From Alphaproteobacteria bacterium (GTDB lineage Bacteria > Pseudomonadota > Alphaproteobacteria > JAEULC01): DNA of 36,569 nucleotides. A model generated the notes under the pieces. It was not told the DNA's origin and did not search any database. It worked only from the letters and a program-made list of their open reading frames with translations. The DNA lies in assembly GCA_023150455.1 (NCBI GenBank), contig JAKLKW010000027.1, forward strand, positions 1 to 36,569, given 5' to 3'. Both the position numbers and the translations under genes were made by a program. Positions 7,165-15,187 of this stretch are shown piece after piece (position 1 is the first letter of the stretch; every line of letters begins with the position of its first letter).

Positions 7165-9991
7165 GATGCTTGTACCGGTCGAAGGATGCTGGGTTCGCCG
7201 TCGCGGTAGCAAGACCCCGCTTGGCTTCGTGCACGACCGCAGGTCGACGCGCGATGAGTGGGAATTGAGGATCGATTGGGGCAATGGAAGCCGCGAATGG
7301 GTGCCGCTGGCGATGTTGGAATGCGGCATACAACTCCATTGGGCGGTCCAGGATATCCCACTGACGACGACGCGAGACCCGCTCGGCCCGGGCAGGGTCG
7401 TCGGCAAGCGTCAACTGGGCGGCCGAGAGCAGGTTCTCGTTCAACTCGACTCCGATGGCCGCTCGGTATGGCTACCCTACGAGAACCTGCGCCGCATCAA
7501 GGATGCACGCCTTCGCTACGTTCGTGCGGAAACCCGCACGTCGGATCATGCCGAGCGGTTTCGCCTGCGGATTCTCGCCCATGCGCTGGAGAACTGGAAC
7601 TATCTGACCGGATCGCTCGACCGCCTCGACGTCGATCCGCTGCCGCACCAGATTCAGCTCGTCCATCGAATCCTGAGTTCAGGAAACTACAACTGGCTGA
7701 TCGCCGATGATGTCGGCCTGGGCAAGACCATCGAGGTCGGATTGCTGCTCGCCGCGCTGAAGCGGAAGCACCAAGCGCGCCGCGTGCTGATCGTCGCCCC
7801 CGCCGGACTTACACGCCAGTGGCAGGACGAGCTCCACTTCAAGTTCGGCGAAACCTACGAGATCTATGGAAGGAACTTCATCATCGAACGACCCGAACAG
7901 TGGAAAATCCATGATCACGTTATCGTCTCGATCGACCTCGCAAAGAGAGACGACCGGCTGCAGCAGTTTCGCCAAGCGGGCGGTTGGGATGTCGTCGTTT
8001 TCGACGAGGGGCACAAGCTGACGCGCTATGCCAGCGGCGAGCGCGCGCAGCGGTATCGCCTAGCAGAGACGCTGCGCCCCCTGTCGAACGCCTTCCTGCT
8101 TCTGAGCGGCACGCCGCATCAGGGCTACACGGACCGCTTCGTCGCACTTCTCGAGTTGGTGCGTCCGGATCTCAAGCGCCAGATCCACACGCTCGAGGCC
8201 AATCCCGAGATCGTCTCCGACATGATTCTCCGGAACCGCAAGACCGAGGTCACCGACGCCGACGGGAACTTCATCTTCAAGGGCCAGACGATCCATCGAG
8301 TCCCTGTCGAACCGTCGAGCGCCACGCAGCGTTTTCAGTCGCTGCTTCATGACTATCTGCGCCGCGGCTACAAGGCGGGCGAGAACACGGGCGCTGCCGG
8401 CCGTGCTATCGGCTTCGTCATGACGACCTATCGAAAGCTCGCCTCATCCAGCATTGCCGCGATCGAGCGGGCGCTGCGCCTTCGGCGCGAGCGCTTGCTG
8501 GCCGGTACGTCCGCTGACCGGCAATCGGTCACCGACGACGCGCAGCTCGCGATCGACGATCTCGTGGAAGGCGGCGACGACCAGGACGACCTAGTCGATG
8601 CGACGTCCTCGACCCCAGCGAGCGAGTTCTTCGCCCGGGAGCTGGAGATGATCGATGCGCTCCTGGCGGAGGTAGTGGTCGTCCGAGGGCAAGACGAGAA
8701 GCTTCGGTTGTTCCTTGAAGAGGCTGTGGCGCCGCTACAGGTCCAGGGCAACAAGCTATTGGTGTTCACGGAATATCGCGCCACCCAAACCTATCTCAAG
8801 AAGGCGCTGGAGCAGCGTTTCTCCGCCTCCGGCGGCGTTGTCGTGATCAACGGCTCGATGAAGCTCGACGAAAAGCTTGAGTCGATCGCCGCGTTCAACA
8901 GTACTGCGACCTTCATGATCTCGACCGAAGCCGGCGGCGAAGGCATCAACCTCCAGGAATCGTGCCATGTCATGGTCAATTACGACCTGCCATGGAATCC
9001 GGCGCGACTCGTGCAACGTATGGGCCGGCTGTACCGATACGGCCAGCGGCAAAGAGTCGTCGTCTTCAACATGCATGCACGCGACAGCTTCGACAATCGC
9101 GCCATCGGCATGATGCTGGATCGCGTGATGCAGATCGCCCGGGACATGGCGCCGGTCGGGCCCGAATACAACGAGCGTCTGTACGCCGACATCCTGGGCG
9201 AAGTGCTCGACAACCTGGACCTTGCTTCAGTGCTTCAGGGCGCGACCGACATGGAGATCGAGCATACCCGCGCTCAGATCGACGAGGCGTTGGAGCGCGC
9301 CCGCCGAGCCAAGAGCCTACAGGACGAGATATTCTCGCACGTGGTGGGATACGATCCGAACGCGCTGCAGGGAACGCTCGGGTTGACGATGCAGCATGTC
9401 GGCCTGTTCATCGCCGGCATGCTGCCGCATATCGGCGCGAACATCGAAGCGACCTTGCATGACGGCCATCTGTTCGAGATACGCCTGCCCGACGAGCTGC
9501 GCGGCCGGTTCGCCGAATTCGGGCAGCGAACGGTCGTCCGGGTGACGACCGACCGCCGGCTGGGGCAGCGCCTGAAGGACGTCGTGCTGCTGGACTTCGA
9601 AGCGCCGTTCTTCCAGTTCCTCGTCGAGACGGCGAAAGCGCACGAGTTCGACGGCATCTATGCATCGATCGTATCGCCGTCACAGAGCGGCGGCGTGCTG
9701 GGTGCCTTCAAGCTCAGATGGCAGAACGATCAGGGACAGGCGGTCACGGAGGAGTTCGTGCCCCTGTTCAGCGGCCCGGACGGCACGATTTCCGCCAACC
9801 CGCCGTTTCTGGCCCATTGGCTAGTCTCGCCGCTGGCATCGGCGCCGTTGCCCAATGCGAATACGGAAGAGCGAGGGAGGGCGTTTGATCGGCTCGTCGG
9901 CGCCGCCAGCGAACGCCTCGCCGCGGAGAGCACGCGTTTCAAGCACCCGAACGGGCTGGTCCAGCTCGCCGCCTGCGACGCCAGAGCGTAA
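7127..9991 (+). CDS. RapA/DrmD-like SNF2-family ATPase
   Basis: SWI2/SNF2-type double-stranded-DNA translocase. The N-terminal 130 residues look like the paired small beta-barrels of RapA-type proteins (GCWVRRRG, SVWLPYENLRRI). The helicase core shows Walker A DDVGLGKT at residues 194-201, a DEGH box at 293-296, motif III SGTPHQG, and the C-terminal lobe motifs STEAGGEGINLQ and VQRMGRLYRYGQRQ, so it should be active as an ATPase. The listed start is GTG 7127, which overlaps the upstream gene by 38 bases; ATG 7166, one base after that gene's stop, gives 941 residues and is equally plausible. Class 1 DISARM (DrmD) and some restriction islands carry similar ATPases. Here it is the last gene of the restriction operon. 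The role is inferred from context. Confidence 0.9.
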   Translation: MTHRIGSAGVPAEMLVPVEGCWVRRRGSKTPLGFVHDRRSTRDEWELRIDWGNGSREWVPLAMLECGIQLHWAVQDIPLTTTRDPLGPGRVVGKRQLGGREQVLVQLDSDGRSVWLPYENLRRIKDARLRYVRAETRTSDHAERFRLRILAHALENWNYLTGSLDRLDVDPLPHQIQLVHRILSSGNYNWLIADDVGLGKTIEVGLLLAALKRKHQARRVLIVAPAGLTRQWQDELHFKFGETYEIYGRNFIIERPEQWKIHDHVIVSIDLAKRDDRLQQFRQAGGWDVVVFDEGHKLTRYASGERAQRYRLAETLRPLSNAFLLLSGTPHQGYTDRFVALLELVRPDLKRQIHTLEANPEIVSDMILRNRKTEVTDADGNFIFKGQTIHRVPVEPSSATQRFQSLLHDYLRRGYKAGENTGAAGRAIGFVMTTYRKLASSSIAAIERALRLRRERLLAGTSADRQSVTDDAQLAIDDLVEGGDDQDDLVDATSSTPASEFFARELEMIDALLAEVVVVRGQDEKLRLFLEEAVAPLQVQGNKLLVFTEYRATQTYLKKALEQRFSASGGVVVINGSMKLDEKLESIAAFNSTATFMISTEAGGEGINLQESCHVMVNYDLPWNPARLVQRMGRLYRYGQRQRVVVFNMHARDSFDNRAIGMMLDRVMQIARDMAPVGPEYNERLYADILGEVLDNLDLASVLQGATDMEIEHTRAQIDEALERARRAKSLQDEIFSHVVGYDPNALQGTLGLTMQHVGLFIAGMLPHIGANIEATLHDGHLFEIRLPDELRGRFAEFGQRTVVRVTTDRRLGQRLKDVVLLDFEAPFFQFLVETAKAHEFDGIYASIVSPSQSGGVLGAFKLRWQNDQGQAVTEEFVPLFSGPDGTISANPPFLAHWLVSPLASAPLPNANTEERGRAFDRLVGAASERLAAESTRFKHPNGLVQLAACDARA

Positions 9992-10026
9992 GTGGCCCTG
10001 CCGATATACTTTGATGGAGTTTAATG

Positions 10027-10049
10027 AATTTATAAGACGTTTATAAATT
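10027..10049. promoter_or_regulatory. Perfect 9-bp inverted repeat, candidate operator
   Basis: The arms AATTTATAA (10027-10035) and TTATAAATT (10041-10049) are exact reverse complements separated by GACGT. The repeat sits in an AT-rich island in otherwise GC-rich DNA and overlaps the likely -35 region of the AAA ATPase gene, so a bound protein would block transcription. The downstream operon encodes a RelE/ParE-like domain, a family that often takes part in autoregulation; that link is inference. Confidence 0.6.
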
Positions 10050-10067
10050 TCCTAAGATCGCTATAAT
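10040..10067 (+). promoter_or_regulatory. Probable leaderless promoter of the AAA ATPase-UvrD unit
   Basis: A consensus -10 TATAAT lies at 10062-10067 with a weak -35 TTTATA at 10040-10045, spacer 16. Only six bases separate the -10 from the ATG at 10074, so transcription should begin at or within a base or two of the start codon, giving a leaderless mRNA. No Shine-Dalgarno sequence is present. Confidence 0.55.
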
Positions 10068-10073
10068 TCGGTC

Positions 10074-11264
10074 ATGGACCCGATCAGGAACCCCTACGCT
10101 CCCGGCGCCGGCACGCCGCCCCCCGAACTGGCCGGACGCGACGAGCTGCGCGAGACCATCCGCGTCGCGCTGGAGCGCGTCCGCGCCGGGCGGCCGACCA
10201 AGAGCATTCTCATGGTCGGGCTGCGCGGGGTGGGCAAGACGGTCCTGCTCGACCGCATGCGCGACGACGCCGAGGCATCGGGCATCCACACCATCCGCGT
10301 CGAGGCGCCGGAGAACCGGTCCCTTCCGGCCCTTCTGGCCCCCCAGTTGCGCCAGGCCCTGCTGCGGCTGTCCCGTGATGCCCGGGCCAGGAACCTGGCG
10401 CAGCGCGCCCTGCGCGGACTCGCCGGTTTCGCCAAGGCGCTGAAGGTGAAATATCAGGACATCGAGGTCGGGTTCGACTTCGAGCCGGAGCCGGGGCTGG
10501 CCGACAACGGCGATCTCGAGCACGACCTGCAGGCGCTGCTCGAGGTGACGGGCGCGGCGGCCAAGCAGGCCGGCACCGCGCTGGCCATGTTCGTCGACGA
10601 GCTGCAATACGTGGACGAAAAGGAGCTCGCCGCGTTGATCACCGCGCTGCACCGGACCGCGCAGCGCAACCTGCCGGTCGTGCTGGTCGGGGCCGGCCTG
10701 CCGCAACTGCCGGGACGCACGGGCCGCGCCAAGTCCTATGCGGAACGTCTGTTCGATTTCCCCCAGGTCGGTCCGCTGCCGCCGGAGGCCGCACGCATCG
10801 CCATCGCCAAGCCGGCACGCGACCAGGGCGTCGAGCTGGCCGATGAGGCGCTGCGGCGCATCATCCAGGAAACGCGCGGATACCCGTACTTCCTGCAGGA
10901 GTGGGGCAAGCACGCCTGGGACGCCGCGGACGCCTCGCCGATCACGCTCGGCGACGTGGAGCTGGCGTCAAGGACGGCGGTCGCCGCATTGGACGAGAGC
11001 TTCTTCCGCGTCCGCTTCGACCGCCTGACGCCGCTGGAGAAGAAGTATCTGCGCGCCATGGCTGCGCTGGGCCCGGGGCCGCACCGCTCGGGCGACATCG
11101 CCGACCAGCTCGGCCGCGAGGTGACGTCGCTCGGCCCCACGCGCAGCCAGCTGATCGTCAAGGGCATGATCTGGAGCCCGAGCCACGGCGACACCGCCTT
11201 CACCGTGCCACTGTTCGACGAGTTCATGCGCCGCATCATGCCCGGCGACGACTGGAAGCGGTGA
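10074..11264 (+). CDS. Orc1/Cdc6-like AAA ATPase with C-terminal winged helix
   Basis: A 396-residue STAND/Orc-like ATPase, probably DNA-associated. Walker A GLRGVGKT lies at residues 49-56 and Walker B MFVDELQ (acidic pair D175-E176) follows. VVLVGAGLPQLPG is the probable sensor 1 strand. The last 90 residues (LTPLEKKYLRAMAALG, SGDIADQLGRE, SQLIVKGMIW) look like a winged helix. The start is supported by the family-like opening RNPYAPGAGTPPPELAGRD. It heads a two-gene unit with the RelE-UvrD fusion: that gene starts 35 bases downstream, or overlaps by GTGA if GTG 11261 is used. Such ATPases act as regulators or sensors in several phage-defence and mobile-element modules; a role here is inferred. 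Confidence 0.88.
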   Translation: MDPIRNPYAPGAGTPPPELAGRDELRETIRVALERVRAGRPTKSILMVGLRGVGKTVLLDRMRDDAEASGIHTIRVEAPENRSLPALLAPQLRQALLRLSRDARARNLAQRALRGLAGFAKALKVKYQDIEVGFDFEPEPGLADNGDLEHDLQALLEVTGAAAKQAGTALAMFVDELQYVDEKELAALITALHRTAQRNLPVVLVGAGLPQLPGRTGRAKSYAERLFDFPQVGPLPPEAARIAIAKPARDQGVELADEALRRIIQETRGYPYFLQEWGKHAWDAADASPITLGDVELASRTAVAALDESFFRVRFDRLTPLEKKYLRAMAALGPGPHRSGDIADQLGREVTSLGPTRSQLIVKGMIWSPSHGDTAFTVPLFDEFMRRIMPGDDWKR

Positions 11265-11299
11265 CGGACGGCGGGACATCAGAGGGCCGGGCTGGGGTC

Positions 11300-13435
11300 A
11301 TGGACTTCCGCATCGCCGATACCTTCACCGACAGCCTCGCGCGCCTGACGAACGAGGAGCAGAAGGCCGTCAAGACGACCGCTTTCGACCTGCAGCTCAA
11401 TCCGGCGAGCCCGGGCATGAGGTTCCACAAGCTGGACAAGGCGCGCGACAGGAACTTCTGGTCGGTGCGCGTCGGCGCCGACATCCGGCTGATCGTGCAC
11501 CGCACGGCGGGCAGCCTGCTGCTGTGCTACGTCGACCACCACGACAAGGCCTATGACTGGGCCGAGCGGCGCAAGCTGGAGACGCATCCCAGGACCGGCG
11601 CGGCGCAACTCGTCGAGATTCGCGAGACCGTTCAGGAAATTGTCGTGCCGGTCCAGGTCCAGGCGCCCGCCGCTCCGCCGGCGACGCCGCCGGTCTTCGC
11701 CGGTGTGCCGGACGGCGACCTGCTGTCCTACGGCGTGCCGCCGGAATGGCTGCCCGACGTGCGCGGCGCGACGGAGGACTCGCTCCTGGCGATCGCCGAC
11801 CATCTGCCGGCCGAGGCGGCGGAGGCGCTACTGGAGCTCGCCGTCGGCGGCAAGCCCCGCGTCAGCGCGCCCCCGGTCGCGGCGCCTCGTATGGCATTTC
11901 TCATCGATAGAGGCGTCGATCGAGGCAAGGCCGCCGCCGGCGACTCGATTGAGGGTCTGAATCATCCCGACGCGCAGCGCCGGTTCCGCGTGATCGGCAG
12001 CGTCGCCGAGCTGGAACGCGCGCTCGACTTCCCGTGGGACAAGTGGACGGTCTTCCTGCACCCCGAGCAGCGGCAATGGGTCGAGCGCGACTACAACGGC
12101 CCGGCGCGCGTCTCCGGCTCGGCCGGCACGGGCAAGACGATTGTCGCGCTGCACCGCGCGGTGTTCCTGGCGCGGCGCAATCCCGACGCACGGGTGCTGC
12201 TGACGACCTTCTCCGACACGCTGGCCAACGCGCTGCGCGTGCGGCTGAAGCGACTTGTCGGGAACGAGCCGCACCTGGGCGAGCGCATCGACGTGCATGC
12301 GATCGACGCGGTCGGCCGGCGTCTCTACAAGGCGCAGATCGGCGAGCCCAGGCTGGCGACGTTCGCGGCCATCAAGGCCCTGCTCGATCAGGCCTCGCGG
12401 GCGGAGCCCAAGCACAAGTTCCGGCCGAGCTTCCTGATGAGCGAATGGGACCAGGTCGTCGATGCCTGGCAGCTCGATACCTGGGAGGCCTATCGCGACG
12501 TGGCGCGGCTCGGCCGCCGCACCCGCCTGCCCGAGGCGCAGCGGGCGCTGCTCTGGGCGATCTTCGAGCGCGTGCGCGCCGGCCTGGCCGAGCGTGGTCT
12601 CATGACGCCGTCGGGCCTGTTCACCCGGCTCGCCGGCGCCCTGGCCGCGAGCCGGCACAAGCCCTACGACCATGCGGTAGTCGACGAGGCGCAGGACATC
12701 GGCATCGCCCAGCTCCGCTTCCTCGCCGCGCTCGGCGCCGGGCGTCCCGACGCGCTGTTCTTCGCCGGCGACCTCGGCCAGCGCATCTTCCAGCAGCCCT
12801 TCTCGTGGCTCGCGCTCGGCGTCGACGTACGCGGGCGGTCGCGCACGCTGCGCGTCAACTACCGCACGTCGCACCAGATCCGGTCGCAGGCCGACCGGCT
12901 GCTCGGCCCCGAGGTCTCGGATGTCGACGGCAACATCGACAAGCGCACCGATACCGTGTCGGTGTTCAACGGCCCGCCGCCCGACATCCGCGCATTCGCC
13001 GACGCCGACGCGGAGAGCACGGCCGTCGGCCGATGGCTCGCCGCCCTGGCGAAGGACGGCATGCCGCCGCACGAGCTGGGCGTGTTCGTGCGTTCCGCGG
13101 CCGAGCTCGACCGCGCGCGCGCCGCGCTGAAGCAGGCCGGCGTGCCCTTCAAGGAGCTGGACGAGCGGGTCGACACGACCAGCGGCTTCGCCGCGCTCGG
13201 CACGATGCACCTGGCCAAGGGGCTGGAGTTCCGCGCCGTTGCCGTGATGGCCTGCGACGACGAGGTGATCCCGCTGCAGGAGCGCATCGAGGCGGTCGGC
13301 GACGACGCCGACCTGCAGGAGGTCTACGACACCGAGCGCCACCTGCTCTACGTCGCCTGCACCAGGGCGCGCGAGCACCTGCTGGTCACGGGAGTCGAGC
13401 CGGCGTCGGAGTTCCTGGACGACCTGCGGGCGTGA
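11300..13435 (+). CDS. UvrD-like SF1 helicase with N-terminal RelE/ParE-like domain
   Basis: Fusion protein of 711 residues. Residues 1 to about 90 match the RelE/ParE toxin-like fold (DFRIADTFTDSL, FHKLDKARDRNFWSVRV, DIRLIVHRT, LLLCYVDHHDKAYDWAERR). A linker with a small helical segment (143-185) leads to a UvrD/Rep-type SF1A helicase: Walker A GSAGTGKT at 273-280, DEAQD at 462-466, FFAGDLGQRIFQ (motif III), LRVNYRTSHQIR (motif IV), MHLAKGLEFRAV (motif V) and YVACTRAREHLL (motif VI). All core motifs are intact. I chose ATG 11300 because the RelE-like strand begins there; GTG 11261 overlaps the ATPase stop and is an alternative. At 711 residues it lacks the full 1B/2B insertions of UvrD proper. 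Catalytic toxin residues cannot be judged from sequence alone. Confidence 0.9.
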   Translation: MDFRIADTFTDSLARLTNEEQKAVKTTAFDLQLNPASPGMRFHKLDKARDRNFWSVRVGADIRLIVHRTAGSLLLCYVDHHDKAYDWAERRKLETHPRTGAAQLVEIRETVQEIVVPVQVQAPAAPPATPPVFAGVPDGDLLSYGVPPEWLPDVRGATEDSLLAIADHLPAEAAEALLELAVGGKPRVSAPPVAAPRMAFLIDRGVDRGKAAAGDSIEGLNHPDAQRRFRVIGSVAELERALDFPWDKWTVFLHPEQRQWVERDYNGPARVSGSAGTGKTIVALHRAVFLARRNPDARVLLTTFSDTLANALRVRLKRLVGNEPHLGERIDVHAIDAVGRRLYKAQIGEPRLATFAAIKALLDQASRAEPKHKFRPSFLMSEWDQVVDAWQLDTWEAYRDVARLGRRTRLPEAQRALLWAIFERVRAGLAERGLMTPSGLFTRLAGALAASRHKPYDHAVVDEAQDIGIAQLRFLAALGAGRPDALFFAGDLGQRIFQQPFSWLALGVDVRGRSRTLRVNYRTSHQIRSQADRLLGPEVSDVDGNIDKRTDTVSVFNGPPPDIRAFADADAESTAVGRWLAALAKDGMPPHELGVFVRSAAELDRARAALKQAGVPFKELDERVDTTSGFAALGTMHLAKGLEFRAVAVMACDDEVIPLQERIEAVGDDADLQEVYDTERHLLYVACTRAREHLLVTGVEPASEFLDDLRA

Positions 13436-13792
13436 GCATGCGCGGTCGGCCCCACACCAAAGCCAGAGCACCGGCCGAGTCGCCCATGACGCATCATGCG
13501 CTGGCGATGCGCCTTGCCCGACTGCGCCCAAAAACGCCCGGCGAGTCGCAGAAAACGAACGAGGCCTCAGGCGTAGTGAGCCTGGAAGCGGAAGCGAGAA
13601 GACGTGGTTAATCCGTCATCCGTCATCGCACGGTTGCACCGAACCCCACGGGTGAGACGCGATTCCCCGCGAACATGCCCGCGAAAGCGTCACGAAGCGT
13701 CATGCGTCACGGCCGGGCGGTTCACCCCCTCGGCCCGCGACACGGGAATGGAGGCGCACCGTTGAGCGTTGCACCGGCCGCGCCGCGTACCG
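13436..13792. other. Convergent intergenic region, no confident gene
   Basis: This 357-base stretch lies between the helicase stop and the stop of the opposing glutamine synthetase gene. It contains a 57-codon frame (13438-13611, Arg-rich, no recognisable family) that I do not call. A weak hairpin (around 13563-13582) could mark the operon end but lacks a T tract. Five CGTCA motifs occur at 13614-13620, 13621-13627, 13687-13693, 13697-13703 and 13704-13710. Confidence 0.5.
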
Positions 13793-15154
13793 CTAGAAGA
13801 ACCTGAGATACCGCTTGAGCTCCCAGTCCGAGACATGCGTGTGGTAGTCGACCCATTCCTGGGTCTTGAACTGCACGAAGGTATCGAACATGAGGTCGCC
13901 CATGACCCGGCGGCCGAGCGGGTCGGCGGCGAAGGCCTCGACCGCCTCGCCCAGCGTGCGCGGCAGCTTGTCGACGCCGAGCTTCTTCAAGCTCGCCTGG
14001 TCGTGCAGGTACATGTTCTCGCGGTGCGGCTGGCCGGGATCGAGCTCCTGCCTGATGCCCTCGAGGCCCGCGGTCAGGATCATCGCCGCGCCGAGATAGA
14101 GGTTGCACGCGATGTCGGCGGCGCGGCATTCGATGCGCCCGCCGCCCATCGGGATGCGCAGCATGTTGGTGCGGTTGTTGTTGCCGTAGCACACGAAGAT
14201 CGGCGCCCAGGTGAAGCCCGACATGCTGCCGCGGGCGATCAGCCGCTTGTAGCTGTTCACGGTCGGCGCGATCACGGCCGAGATCGCCTTGGCGTGCCTC
14301 AGCACGCCGGCGATGAAGTGGTAGCCGATCCGCGACAGGCCGCAGCCCTTCCTGTCCTTCGCATCCTCGAACAGGTTGCGGCCGGTCCTGACGTCGGCGA
14401 GCGACATGTTGTAGTGCGCGCCACTGCCGGTGCGGTGTCCGTAGGGCTTGGGCATGAAGCTGGCGAACAGGCCGTATTTCTGGGCGATCTCGTTGGTCAT
14501 CAGGCGGAAGAAGGTGAAGCGGTCCGCCATGGTCAGCGCGTCCGCGTAGGCGAAGTCGGTCTCGAACTGCCCGGTCGCGTCCTCCTGGTCGAAGGAGTAG
14601 ACGTCCCAGCCCAGCGTGTTCATGGCGCCGACGATCTCGTCCACCACGGGAAACGAGTTGAGCAGCTGGCGCACGTCGTAGGCCGGCTTGTCGAGGTCGT
14701 CGCGGCGCGTGCCGGGCGTGACCGATCCGTCCGCGTTCTCGCGGAACAGATAGAACTCGGTCTCGATGCCGAGGTTGAAGACGTAGCCCATGTCGGCGGC
14801 CTGCTTCACGGCGCGCTTCAGGATGTTGCGCGAGCAGGCCTCGAACGGCTGCCCGTGCAGCCACAGGTCGCTCGGGAACCAGGCCATCTCGGGCTTCCAG
14901 GGCATGACCATGACATTGGCGAGGTCCGGCACGGCGGCGACCTCGTCGTCGTTCACCTCCTGCGGCACGCCGTCGAGCGCGGCGCCCGTGAACAGCTCCG
15001 AGCCCTTGAACATGCGGTCGAAATGCCCGACCGGCACGCACTTGGCCTTGCAGCGCCCGTGGATGTCGACATAGGAGGCGAGGCCGTAGCGCACGCCCCG
15101 CCGCGCCAGCCTTTCCTGTATCTCTTCCGCCGTTTCCTTCTTGCTGCGCGCCAT
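13793..15154 (-). CDS. glnT: Type III glutamine synthetase-like ligase (GlnT family)
   Basis: ATP-dependent glutamate-amine ligase of the GlnT / gamma-glutamylmethylamide synthetase group; it forms glutamine or an N-substituted glutamine. The 453 residues carry the N-terminal beta-grasp part (YGLASYVDIHGRCKAKCVP) and the catalytic barrel with metal-binding NLGIETEFYLF, substrate loop GAHYNMSL, NSYKRL and the ATP/metal segment RIECRAADIACNLYLGAA. The length is normal for the family. A strong Shine-Dalgarno, GGGGGAAGAG, precedes the ATG at 15154. The SMP-30-type gene lies upstream on the same strand with a 33-base gap, so the two may be cotranscribed. Whether the substrate is ammonia or an alkylamine cannot be decided; no other methylamine-pathway genes are visible. 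Confidence 0.88.
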   Translation of the reverse strand: MARSKKETAEEIQERLARRGVRYGLASYVDIHGRCKAKCVPVGHFDRMFKGSELFTGAALDGVPQEVNDDEVAAVPDLANVMVMPWKPEMAWFPSDLWLHGQPFEACSRNILKRAVKQAADMGYVFNLGIETEFYLFRENADGSVTPGTRRDDLDKPAYDVRQLLNSFPVVDEIVGAMNTLGWDVYSFDQEDATGQFETDFAYADALTMADRFTFFRLMTNEIAQKYGLFASFMPKPYGHRTGSGAHYNMSLADVRTGRNLFEDAKDRKGCGLSRIGYHFIAGVLRHAKAISAVIAPTVNSYKRLIARGSMSGFTWAPIFVCYGNNNRTNMLRIPMGGGRIECRAADIACNLYLGAAMILTAGLEGIRQELDPGQPHRENMYLHDQASLKKLGVDKLPRTLGEAVEAFAADPLGRRVMGDLMFDTFVQFKTQEWVDYHTHVSDWELKRYLRFF

Positions 15155-15187
15155 TCTCTTCCCCCGTCTATGCGAATTGCGGTCCGC

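Noticed and set aside
2..9991. Class 1 DISARM system
   Set aside because: SNF2 and methylase genes fit in part, but no DrmA, DUF1998 (DrmB) or phospholipase-D (DrmC) gene is visible, and a Res-type nuclease is present instead.
10901..11299. Upstream extension of the RelE-UvrD frame
   Set aside because: Shadow of the AAA ATPase gene; the toxin-like domain begins at ATG 11300.
11828..13531. Long minus-strand open frame opposite the UvrD-like helicase
   Set aside because: Antisense of a gene with all helicase motifs; no recognisable domain or start signal.
13438..13611. 57-codon frame after the helicase gene
   Set aside because: Arg/Ala-rich, no family, no clear ribosome-binding site; not separable from chance in high-GC DNA.
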